Program-made: the position numbers and the translations under genes
Part shown: piece by piece, positions 15,534 to 23,960 of the stretch
How the letters are laid out: the number at the start of each line of letters is the position of its first letter
Position numbering within the stretch: position 1 is the first letter of the stretch
DNA from: Streptomyces alanosinicus
GTDB lineage: Bacteria > Actinomycetota > Actinomycetes > Streptomycetales > Streptomycetaceae
DNA: 64,000 bases
Direction of reading: 5' to 3'
Assembly (NCBI RefSeq): GCF_014650595.1
Contig: NZ_BMVG01000001.1
Span: forward strand, 1,178,001-1,242,000
Notes under the pieces: generated by a model
What the model was told of the DNA's origin: nothing
The model's database searches: none
Seen by the model: the letters and a program-made list of their open reading frames with translations, nothing else

Positions 15534-16522
15534 GCCTCATCCTCACGCTTGAGCTTCTCCAGGCCGCGTACGGTCTCCAGAAGCGCCCGCGGCACCTCGG
15601 CCCTGCGCATCGCCGCGTACTGGATGCGCGGCTGCAGTTCCGCCCATCCGGTCGCGCCCACACGCCTGCGATGCACCTCACGCAGCGCGTCCTCGAGTGT
15701 CCGGTCGGGCACGACGTCGGCCAGCATCTCCCTGAGCACCTCGCCCTGCCACCCGTACGGGAACAGCGGAGTGCCGTCGGCCTCGATCTCCAGGTCACCG
15801 ATGGCCGAGTGGAACACGGCGATCCAGACGTCCGCGGCCATCTGGGACACCATCATCGCGTTGACCAGGCCTTCGGGGCCCCGCCCTTCGGCTTCGAGGA
15901 CATCCGTCATGCCCTCGAAGTCGGTGTTGATGTGAACGGTGGGCAATGCCCCCGACGTGTTCACGATCCACGGCGCGTCGGTGAAGTTCTGCAGCCGGCG
16001 TGGCCCCTTGGCGAACCCGACCTCCTTGATCTCGAAGCTCTGCTCCCGGGTCGGGACGTCGCTCCCGACGTCGATGATCCAGTCGTCCGACGCTTCCCCG
16101 ACGATGCGCCCGGGCACCCCCTCGACCGTCGCGACGACCTGAACCGTCAGGTCGGCACGGTCGGAGAGGTCGGAGCGGAGCATCTGCAGTTCACCGCGCC
16201 ATTCGCGGCCACTCTCCGCATCGGAGGCGAGCCTGGACGTGACCCGGGTGTTCGTGCTCCGGTCCGTCAGCACGGCGACCACGGCGATGTCGGACCACGG
16301 AGCCCCCGGCTCGGTCGCCTTCGAGGGAATCGTCGCCGAGACGGTCAGGGTGGCGGTGTCCCAGTCCTCCGTCTCCGCCATACCCAGCGCGACGACACGT
16401 TCGACCACGGAACGTGCACGGGAGTCGAGTTGCTCGCGGGACCGCTCGGGTGCCTTCACACGCGCCGCGTCGACCCGCAACGAGACCGTGCCGCGCAGCC
16501 GCGGATACGGGAACACCTTCAT
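15530..16522 (-). CDS. Unknown protein of the leftward defence operon
   Basis: A 330-residue protein that I do not recognise. The first half is beta-rich with alternating hydrophobics (GTVSLRVDAARV, TATLTVSATIPS, ADLTVQVVATVEG), like a beta-sandwich. The second half is helical (GLVNAMMVSQMAADVWIAVF) and ends in charged helices. There is no signal peptide or membrane segment. ATGA overlaps join it to the XRE-GHKL gene upstream and the DUF6339-like gene downstream, so it very probably works in the same complex. Confidence 0.8.
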   Translation of the reverse strand: MKVFPYPRLRGTVSLRVDAARVKAPERSREQLDSRARSVVERVVALGMAETEDWDTATLTVSATIPSKATEPGAPWSDIAVVAVLTDRSTNTRVTSRLASDAESGREWRGELQMLRSDLSDRADLTVQVVATVEGVPGRIVGEASDDWIIDVGSDVPTREQSFEIKEVGFAKGPRRLQNFTDAPWIVNTSGALPTVHINTDFEGMTDVLEAEGRGPEGLVNAMMVSQMAADVWIAVFHSAIGDLEIEADGTPLFPYGWQGEVLREMLADVVPDRTLEDALREVHRRRVGATGWAELQPRIQYAAMRRAEVPRALLETVRGLEKLKREDEA

Positions 16523-18651
16523 GACGCCGACTCCCCTTCACCGGTGCGCAGTTCGACGACAAGACCACTGAGACTCGTCCGGACGGCGTGTGTGGTGGGG
16601 TCGGTCACTCCGCGGAACGTCGCCGTGCCCGAGGCGGAGAATCGAAGAGCTCCGTCCACCACCTGGCAGTTGTCCACTCCCACGAGTTCGGCCCACGCGA
16701 TGCCGGGACGTGGGCCGGAGCGCACGTCGAACTTGGCCACCGGCACGAGGCGCCAGTCCCGGCCGCCGGCAGGGACCTTGATCTCGCCGATGACCTGCCA
16801 AGCGCCTCCTTCAAGTATCTGGGCGTCCAGCTCCTCGAGCACCGGCATGGTCGCCGCCGACAATCGCCTCCGCTTCTTCGTCGCACCGACGGTCAACGTC
16901 CGGGCCAGGCGCCCGCCCCCCTGCTTGGACCCCTTCTTGGGGCGAGCGACCAAGGCCTTGATCGCGGAGTTGGTCTCACGGGTGAGGCCGCTGATCCGAC
17001 GGAACGCCGAGGGCGAGTAGGTGAGCGTCAGCTCTTCGGTCTGTCCCCACTTGTTGTGCTCCGGAGGCTCGGCGGCACGCAGGAACTGCTCGGCCTCGGC
17101 TGCGAACGGGGCCTGCATTCCTGCGGCTTCGCCCGTCAGCAGGACAGCCTGAAAGGGGTTGACGGACAGGGGCAGGCCCGGAACAGCGGTGTCCCGTACC
17201 GTCATGCGGTTACCGCGCATGGCCACGACACGATTGGGTTTGTCGTCCGCGTCCTCGGCGTTCGTCACCAGGAGCACTGCGCGATGTTCTCCCATGGAGA
17301 CTCGTTTGCCGCCGCGGGCGGGCAGGTTGAGGGGCACGGTGGTCGCGGCGACCTGCCCGGACTCCGTGAGATGCTCCACGGTCGTGCCGTCGAGGAAGGC
17401 CTTCAAGGCCCGCGTGCGGGAAGGCTGCGTGACCATGGGATCCACGCGCTTCTCCTCGATGACCACGGCCCCGTTGCGCAGGGTACGCACGGATGCCTCC
17501 AGAAGCGGCAGACGGTCGCCCCCACCCACCATCGCGGCCCAGAAGTTCGTGCCCAAAGCATGTACGAGCCTGCGATGCATCCGCTGGATGCTGTCGTCGT
17601 CCTCGGCCTCGTCGCCCTCGGCGGCAGAGCTGTCGTCGGCGAGGCTCGCCACGTCATGAGCCCCGACGATCAGGAACGACGTGCCGGGCTCACCGCTCTC
17701 GCGCGTGAGGTGGAGGGATTCGACGGCCTCCTCGTCCGCCCACCAGGAGCGCACCACTTTGGCCCCGGGTCGGTCGGGGTCGGGCCGACCCAACCAGGCC
17801 GGCCCGGCACAGGGCTCGCCGTTCACCTGACGCCACGGCAGATCGAGGCGCCCGATCACACGGCGCTCGGTACGACCCTCGTGCGGCTCGGACAACGTGG
17901 AGTTGATGAGCACGAGGCCGAGCCGGCTGGTCGCCCACAGGGTCGCCTTGCCGAGACCGTACGAACCCCCCGCGGTGCTCACGGACTTGTGGCTGTCGAG
18001 CTGACGCCTGACCACCGCCGCGAAGCGGCCGTCACCGTAATCGTCGCCGGTCAGGCCTGCCGCGTTGTAGTCGTCCACCCGCAGCAGCACCAGGCGGTCG
18101 TGCTCGTACATGTCGCGCAGCCCCGCGTCGATGACCCGACCGACCTTGTTGTCCTGTGCGCGCGAAGCCTCGTAGTGTGGGTAGAGGTCGTCCCAGTGGA
18201 TCGCCTCACGGAACCGCGCGAGTGTCTCCCCGGTCAGCTCGTGCAGGGTGTAGCGCACGCGCACCGGTTGCCCATGGGTCGTGAGTCGCTCGTCGAGGCT
18301 GTTCTGGCAGGTCTCCCGCGCCAGCACCGACACGTCGGCATCGAAGGCGAACGCGGCGGCATTGCCCAACTCCCGCCCCCCATCGACGTGTCCCGGGCGG
18401 TGGTACCAGCCGACAGGGAGGCCGGCCTGGGTGTCGGTGGTGCGGGTGTGCACCGTGGCCAGGTCGGTGTTCAAGGCCTGGGCGATGCGGTCGATCGTCT
18501 CGGGACGCGGAGTCGCTCTTCCGGTGATCCACGCCGAGACGGCCGCGCGCGTCACCTTCACGGTCTGAGCCAGCTCGGTCTGCGTCATGTCGACGAGCTT
18601 CAACTGCCGTGCCAGCCATGGACCGAAGTCCTCGCCTGCTTCCACGGTCAC
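16519..18651 (-). CDS. XRE helix-turn-helix fused to GHKL-type ATPase
   Basis: A 710-residue protein. An XRE DNA-binding domain lies at residues 14-65 (MTQTELAQTVKVTRAAVSAW). A GHKL ATPase follows: N-box LARETCQNSLDERL (110-123), G1 LLRVDDYNAAGLTGDD (189-204), and G2 GGSYGLGKATLWA (228-240). A long C-terminal region of unknown fold ends with beta-strands. The GTG at 18651 is the first codon of operon 1. Operator-like repeats TTTGACA-N10-YGTCAAA lie about 50 bases upstream, next to a TAGGGT box, so autorepression by its own XRE domain is likely. It may sense phage DNA and both regulate and act. Other XRE-GHKL proteins occur in defence islands. Confidence 0.82.
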   Translation of the reverse strand: MTVEAGEDFGPWLARQLKLVDMTQTELAQTVKVTRAAVSAWITGRATPRPETIDRIAQALNTDLATVHTRTTDTQAGLPVGWYHRPGHVDGGRELGNAAAFAFDADVSVLARETCQNSLDERLTTHGQPVRVRYTLHELTGETLARFREAIHWDDLYPHYEASRAQDNKVGRVIDAGLRDMYEHDRLVLLRVDDYNAAGLTGDDYGDGRFAAVVRRQLDSHKSVSTAGGSYGLGKATLWATSRLGLVLINSTLSEPHEGRTERRVIGRLDLPWRQVNGEPCAGPAWLGRPDPDRPGAKVVRSWWADEEAVESLHLTRESGEPGTSFLIVGAHDVASLADDSSAAEGDEAEDDDSIQRMHRRLVHALGTNFWAAMVGGGDRLPLLEASVRTLRNGAVVIEEKRVDPMVTQPSRTRALKAFLDGTTVEHLTESGQVAATTVPLNLPARGGKRVSMGEHRAVLLVTNAEDADDKPNRVVAMRGNRMTVRDTAVPGLPLSVNPFQAVLLTGEAAGMQAPFAAEAEQFLRAAEPPEHNKWGQTEELTLTYSPSAFRRISGLTRETNSAIKALVARPKKGSKQGGGRLARTLTVGATKKRRRLSAATMPVLEELDAQILEGGAWQVIGEIKVPAGGRDWRLVPVAKFDVRSGPRPGIAWAELVGVDNCQVVDGALRFSASGTATFRGVTDPTTHAVRTSLSGLVVELRTGEGESAS

Positions 18652-19133
18652 CTGCTCTCGGGGCCTGCTCCACTTGCGTCGGACAGCACCACCCTACCGG
18701 CCCCTTTGACAGCACACGATCCGTCAAAGGACATTTGACAGCGCCCCGGACGCCAGGACACCCATACCGCCAGCAGTTCACCCGGAATCATCCACAGTTG
18801 TCCGTTTCCCTGTCCGGTAAGCACCCCACCGGAAAGCACCCTTGCGCATCCTCGACATGGCCGAGTACGGTCCCCGAAGCGGCCTCATCCGCATCGGAAG
18901 AAACCATTCTCCGATCGCTTTGGCAGACGTGTGCCTTCTTCTCCTCCCCAGGCTTCTCGGTCGCAATTCCCGCCCCGGAGAGTGCAGGCCGCAGTGCAGA
19001 ATTGCCACCCCTCGAGTGAGACCTTCCGCCGGACTTCGGAAAATCCACCTCGAAAAACCGGAACCGCTGCCACAGCAGCAACGTCCATGCCATCATCCCT
19101 ACACCGCCAATGGCCTGACGCAACATCAGTTCG
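18652..19133. other. Divergent intergenic region of the defence island
   Basis: 480 bases between the leftward and rightward defence operons. The left part holds operator 2. The rest has a short direct repeat (AAGCACCC at two places near 18821-18842) and no convincing gene. It is long enough to give the helicase operon a leader RNA of over 300 bases or to contain a small RNA. No ribosome binding site precedes GTG 19134. Confidence 0.5.
18703..18740. promoter_or_regulatory. Operator 2: TTTGACA-N10-CGTCAAA plus a half-site
   Basis: CCTTTGAC and GTCAAAGG form perfect 8-base arms at 18703-18730. The 7-base core and 10-base spacing equal the repeat at 13923-13948. A third half-site, TTTGACA, follows at 18734-18740. 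On the minus strand the repeat directly abuts a TAGGGT box (18691-18696) upstream of GTG 18651. A bound dimer would cover the -35 region, as in autorepression. It could also affect the divergent helicase operon. Confidence 0.65.
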
Positions 19134-22100
19134 GTGAACGTCTCGACACCGCAGTCGCCCTCAATTCCCATCCCCATGCAGGTCATCGTCCAGGATCGGA
19201 GTCCCGTGCCTCCCGAACCGACCCCCGTGATCAAGGCCGTTGTCGACCAGTCCTCGCGCGTTCTCAGGACGTACGCCGTCGATCCCGGTCTCATTCCGGA
19301 GCATGCGAACGGAGAAAGGCGGATCACCCAGGGCGGATACGGCGACCGACAGCTCTTCGAACTCGTGCAGAACGCCGCGGACGAAATCGCCGCCGAGCCC
19401 GGGGGCTGCGTTCACGTCGTTCTGACGGACACCCATCTCTACTGTGCGAACGAGGGCACCCCTGTCACCGCCGAAGGTGCCGAGACGATTCTCCGGATGA
19501 GCATGTCGCGCAAGCGCGGCGGCCAGATCGGCCGGTTCGGCGTGGGTGTGAAGTCCGTGCTCGTCGTGACCGACGCCCCTCAATTCTTCGGCAGCACCGG
19601 CTCCTTCGGCTTCGATCGCGAGTGGGCGCACGAGCAGATCCGTTCCGTTCCCGAGGTCACGGCTCGTCTCGGCGAGGAGTTCGAGTCTCCTGTGCTCCGC
19701 ATGGCTCGCCCGTTGGACGAAGCCGCCGAGCGCTCCGCCGACCCCGTGCTCGACGGACTCCTGGGATGGGCCACCACCGTCGTGCGCCTGCCGCTGCTCG
19801 ACGGAGCCGCCGATCGACTGGGGCAGGACATGCACGGAGGACCCTCGGGCGGCCGAGAGGAGTTCCCCGTCGGGTTCCAGCTCTTCTCACCACACGTCGC
19901 CAAGGTGATCCTCGAGGACCGTCGTCCACGCCCCGTCGTGCGACGGACCCTCACGGTCGAGCGTGACCAGGAGCTGCACACCGTGTGCGAGTTGTCGCCC
20001 GGCCGGCCCTCCTCGACCACCAGATGGCGGGTGTTCACCCTCACCCACGAGCCCACCGCCGCCGCCCGCTCCAGCGCAGGAGAGTTGCACGACCGGGTCT
20101 CCCTCGACATCTCGTGGGCCGTACCCGAGTATGTGAAGGAGGCCACCGGACTCCTGGCCACCTTCAAGGGCCGGGGTCGATTCTGGTCGTTCTTCCCCAC
20201 CAAGTACGAGATGACGCTGAGCGGAATCCTCAACGGTGCCTGGAAGACCAACGAGGACCGCCAGAACCTCCTGGACTCCTCCCCGTTCAACCAGGAGATG
20301 ATCCAGGTGGCCGCCCGTCTGGTGGTCGAGTCGCTGCCCAAGCTGGCTCCCGCCGACGACCCGGCCGCCTATCTCCCGCTTCTCCCCGGACGTTCTCGTG
20401 AGTCCGAGACGGTCAGCTGGGCCGACCGCCATCTCACCGAGCAGATCTGGGAGGCCACCGCACACCGTCCGTCGCTCCCGGACCAGGACGGACGACTGCA
20501 GGTCCCGCGCGATCTGAACATCCACCCGTCGCTCGGCAAGGACAACAAGTCCCTGGTCCGCTGGCTCACGCTGTGGAACTCGTACCCTGGCCGACCCGCG
20601 AACTGGCTGCACCCGTCGGTGGAGGCCACCGACGTCCGCTCCGGCAAGGTGGAGCACATCCTCAAGGCCGCCAAGCGCGAACGCGCCTCGGTCCGGGAGT
20701 GGTTGGAGGCACTGGTCGCCGACGGATCCGCCGAGGCGTCCGCCATCGCTGTCCGTGTCGTCGCCGACATGATCCAGTCGTCCTCGCCGTACGCGGACGA
20801 GGCTCGCGCCGCAAGGGTCGTGCTGACCGAGGAACACGGCATGGTGGCCCCGGTCGTCGGCAAGGTGTTCCGCCGCGCCGATCAGGACGGACTGCGTGAG
20901 TCCCTCGTCTACGTCGACAGCGCGCTGTCCGACGACCCCTCGCTCGCAAGTGCGCTCACCCTGGTCGGCATCCGCGAGGCCGACGTGCGAGGCCGCTTCG
21001 TCAGCGTCCTGGAGCAGGGGTTCGCCTCGTACGGCCCTCAGGAGTGGATCCGCTTCTGGGAACTGTTCCACCAGGCCGGCAGCGGCCTGCTGTCGCACGA
21101 GGTACAGCGGCGCGTGCCCGATCCTTCGGCGACTCTGCACGTACGCACCTCGGACGGTCGCTTCCGCCCGATGCGGGACTGTCTGCTGCCCGGTCCGGTC
21201 GTCACACCGGAATCGGACCCCTCGATCACCGTGGACGCCCGATTCCACTCCGACGACATGACCCTCTTCCGCGAAGTGGGGCTGCGTGACCGGCCCAAGG
21301 GGGGCTACCGGCCGGAGGGCGAGCCGTGGTTCGAGCAGTACCGGGAGGCCATGCACAGGGCCTACTGCGCGGCCCTGCCCGATCAGGCGTCCCGCCCCGC
21401 ACTCGCCAAGATCAAGCTGGAGGGCGCTGCGATCGGCGGACCGTTGCATCTGCTGCCTCAGCTCTCGGACCGGGCCCGCGCCGACTTCCTGGAGCTGTTG
21501 CCCGAGGACGCCCTCGTCGACAACTGGACGCTGCAGGTGGGGGCACAGGTCGGCACCCGACGGGCCGTACCCTCGCCCGTCCGCTGGATGCTCAAGCGGC
21601 ACGGCCTCGTCCTCACCTCGCAGGGCCTGCGCCGCGTCACCGAGGCGGTCGGTCCGCAGCTCTCCGCGTACGGGGACGTGCTGCCGGTGGCTCGGATCAG
21701 CACCGAGAAGGCCCGCAAGCTCCGCCTCGCCGCCGGCGTCGAGGCGGTGCCCGACTCGTTCTGGAGCCAGCTTCTGGACAAGCTGCAGCACAGCGAGGAC
21801 GACGCTTTCGTCGGCAACACGTACGTGCTGCTGACGCGCCTGGAGGTGTCCTTCCCCGAGGACACCCTCACCCGGTGTCGCATCGGCGACGAGTGGGGTA
21901 CGCGCCCCGACGGCGAGATCGCCGTAGCCTCGTCGCAGGAGGAGTATCGGGCGCTGCGGGCCGAACGACTGCCCGCCCTGTCGGCCGCGTCGGCCGAGGA
22001 CGCCGAGCTGCTCGTGAAGCAGTGGGGGATGCTGCCGTACGCCGATGTGATCAGCCGCGAGATCCGGTACGAGCCGGCCGGTGAGTCGATACCGCTCAAG

Positions 22101-23960
22101 GAAGCGTTTCCCACGCTGCGGCAGCTGCGCGGTTCACAGGTGGACCAGTACACGCTCCAGAGGTGCAAGGTCCTCGAAGAGGTGACGCGCAGTCCCAACG
22201 GCATGCGCCCCAAGACCCTGAACAGCAGCCTGCAGGGCGCAGTGATCCTCGTCCTCGAACCGGCCACACCTCTGGAGGCCGTGATGGCGGTGGACCGCGA
22301 ACTCCACTGGCGAATGGGCGAGTCCGGTTGCCGACAGCTGCTGGAGGTTCAGCAGCGCCAGGAGCAGGACCAGAAGGTCAAGAACGCGCTGAAGGCCGTG
22401 CGTGAGGCCGACGACGTGGTGGCCAAGCTCCTGCTGCTACTGGGCGCCGAAGCCCTACGGGATCGTCTGCCGGCAGGGCTGATGGACGGTGAGCGCGCGG
22501 AGAACGGCGGATCCGAGCCCGAAGACCACCGCGTCGCGCAGATGGCGTTCAACGCGCATGGCGACAGCATCCTGCAGGTGCACGCCCGCGACCTGCAGAA
22601 CGTCTATCCGAGCCACGCCCCGGCGTCGTTCACGGGCGCCTCCACGGCAGTGGCCTTCGTGGCGGACCTCCGCTTCCCGGACGCCTTCGCCGGTTTCAAG
22701 GCACCGTCGTTGGAGCCGCGGATCGATGTGGACGGGCCGCGGCGCTTCCCCCGTCTGCACGACTACCAGGAGCGCCTGGCCGCGAACGTCTTCGCGATGT
22801 TGGACCGCATCGTCCCTCAGCGCGGAATGCTGTCCCTGCCGACCGGCGCCGGTAAGACGCGTGTCACGGCCGAGGCGGTGATCCGTTGGGTGAAGCAGGT
22901 GGGGCAGCTCGACGGACCGATCCTGTGGATCGCCCAGACCGAGGAGTTGTGCGAGCAGGCGGTGCAGAGTTGGAAGTTCGTCTGGGAGAAGGTCGGCGCG
23001 GAGACGCCGCTGGCGATCAACCGGTTGTGGTCGACGAACGAGGCGAGTCTGGTCGGCGACCGACCGCAGTTGGTCGTCGCCACCGACGCCAAGCTCCAGC
23101 AGCCGAACTGCCTCGCGGCCGACGCCTATGCATGGCTGCGGGACGCGGCCCTCGTCATCGTCGACGAGGCGCACACCGCCATCACACCTCGCTATACCGA
23201 GATCCTCACGCACCTGGGCCTGACGGCCTCCCGCACCGAACGTCATCTCCTGGGTCTGACCGCGACGCCCTTCCGCAACACCAACCAGGAGGAGACGCGC
23301 CGCCTGATCAATCGCTTCGGTGGTCGGCGTCTGGACGAAGGCGTCTTCCCGGACGGGGATGCCTACGCCGAGCTGCAGCGACTCAAGATGCTGGCACAGG
23401 TCGAGCATCGGATCCTGCAAGGCGGCACGATCACCCTGAAGCCCGAGGAGAAGCAACGCGCCCAGCAGTTGAGTCTCCTGTCCAGGGCAGCCGAGCAGCG
23501 GCTGGCCGACGACCACGACCGCAACGCCCGCATCCTGGCCGAGATCTCGGACATGCCGCGGGACTGGCCGGTGCTGGTGTTCGCCACCTCGGTCGACCAT
23601 GCCAAGTACCTGGCAGCGAAGCTCCGTGACCGGAACGTCACCGCCACCGCGGTCGACTCCACGACGTCGTCCCACGACCGCCGTCGACGCATCGACGACT
23701 TCCGAGCGGGCCGCACTCGCGTGCTCACCAACTACGGCGTGCTCACTCAGGGCTTCGATGCGCCCGCCACTCGAGCCGTCGTGGTCGCGCGCCCGGTCTA
23801 CAGCCCCAACATGTACCAGCAGATGATCGGACGCGGCCTGCGCGGTCCCCTCAACGGTGGCAAGGAGACCTGCCTGATCCTCAACGTCAGGGACAACATC
23901 CAGAACTTCGACACCGCCCTGGCCTTCACCCAGTTCGAGCACCTGTGGAGCAGCAAGTGA
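19134..23960 (+). CDS. Sacsin-like GHKL ATPase fused to SF2 (DEAD/DEAH) helicase
   Basis: A giant protein of up to 1608 residues. The N-terminal sacsin/Hsp90-like ATPase has QLFELVQNAADE (residues 73-84), YCANEGTPVTAEGAE and GGQIGRFGVGVKSVL (129-143). About 1000 residues of unknown sequence follow. The C-terminal SF2 helicase starts at HDYQERLAANVF near 1206, with motif I LSLPTGAGKTRV, motif II VIVDEAHTA, motif III LGLTATPFRN, motif V TNYGVLTQGFDAP and motif VI MIGRGLRGP. The start could be GTG 19134, ATG 19176 or GTG 19206; the last has AGGATCGGAG upstream and keeps the ATPase whole. First gene of a four-gene overlapping operon. Probable DNA-translocating sensor of the defence system. Confidence 0.88.
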   Translation: MNVSTPQSPSIPIPMQVIVQDRSPVPPEPTPVIKAVVDQSSRVLRTYAVDPGLIPEHANGERRITQGGYGDRQLFELVQNAADEIAAEPGGCVHVVLTDTHLYCANEGTPVTAEGAETILRMSMSRKRGGQIGRFGVGVKSVLVVTDAPQFFGSTGSFGFDREWAHEQIRSVPEVTARLGEEFESPVLRMARPLDEAAERSADPVLDGLLGWATTVVRLPLLDGAADRLGQDMHGGPSGGREEFPVGFQLFSPHVAKVILEDRRPRPVVRRTLTVERDQELHTVCELSPGRPSSTTRWRVFTLTHEPTAAARSSAGELHDRVSLDISWAVPEYVKEATGLLATFKGRGRFWSFFPTKYEMTLSGILNGAWKTNEDRQNLLDSSPFNQEMIQVAARLVVESLPKLAPADDPAAYLPLLPGRSRESETVSWADRHLTEQIWEATAHRPSLPDQDGRLQVPRDLNIHPSLGKDNKSLVRWLTLWNSYPGRPANWLHPSVEATDVRSGKVEHILKAAKRERASVREWLEALVADGSAEASAIAVRVVADMIQSSSPYADEARAARVVLTEEHGMVAPVVGKVFRRADQDGLRESLVYVDSALSDDPSLASALTLVGIREADVRGRFVSVLEQGFASYGPQEWIRFWELFHQAGSGLLSHEVQRRVPDPSATLHVRTSDGRFRPMRDCLLPGPVVTPESDPSITVDARFHSDDMTLFREVGLRDRPKGGYRPEGEPWFEQYREAMHRAYCAALPDQASRPALAKIKLEGAAIGGPLHLLPQLSDRARADFLELLPEDALVDNWTLQVGAQVGTRRAVPSPVRWMLKRHGLVLTSQGLRRVTEAVGPQLSAYGDVLPVARISTEKARKLRLAAGVEAVPDSFWSQLLDKLQHSEDDAFVGNTYVLLTRLEVSFPEDTLTRCRIGDEWGTRPDGEIAVASSQEEYRALRAERLPALSAASAEDAELLVKQWGMLPYADVISREIRYEPAGESIPLKEAFPTLRQLRGSQVDQYTLQRCKVLEEVTRSPNGMRPKTLNSSLQGAVILVLEPATPLEAVMAVDRELHWRMGESGCRQLLEVQQRQEQDQKVKNALKAVREADDVVAKLLLLLGAEALRDRLPAGLMDGERAENGGSEPEDHRVAQMAFNAHGDSILQVHARDLQNVYPSHAPASFTGASTAVAFVADLRFPDAFAGFKAPSLEPRIDVDGPRRFPRLHDYQERLAANVFAMLDRIVPQRGMLSLPTGAGKTRVTAEAVIRWVKQVGQLDGPILWIAQTEELCEQAVQSWKFVWEKVGAETPLAINRLWSTNEASLVGDRPQLVVATDAKLQQPNCLAADAYAWLRDAALVIVDEAHTAITPRYTEILTHLGLTASRTERHLLGLTATPFRNTNQEETRRLINRFGGRRLDEGVFPDGDAYAELQRLKMLAQVEHRILQGGTITLKPEEKQRAQQLSLLSRAAEQRLADDHDRNARILAEISDMPRDWPVLVFATSVDHAKYLAAKLRDRNVTATAVDSTTSSHDRRRRIDDFRAGRTRVLTNYGVLTQGFDAPATRAVVVARPVYSPNMYQQMIGRGLRGPLNGGKETCLILNVRDNIQNFDTALAFTQFEHLWSSK

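Noticed and set aside
15671..18738. Long plus-strand frames opposite the XRE-GHKL operon
   Set aside because: Arg/Gly/His-rich translation with no motifs. The minus strand has ATGA-coupled genes with HTH and GHKL motifs.
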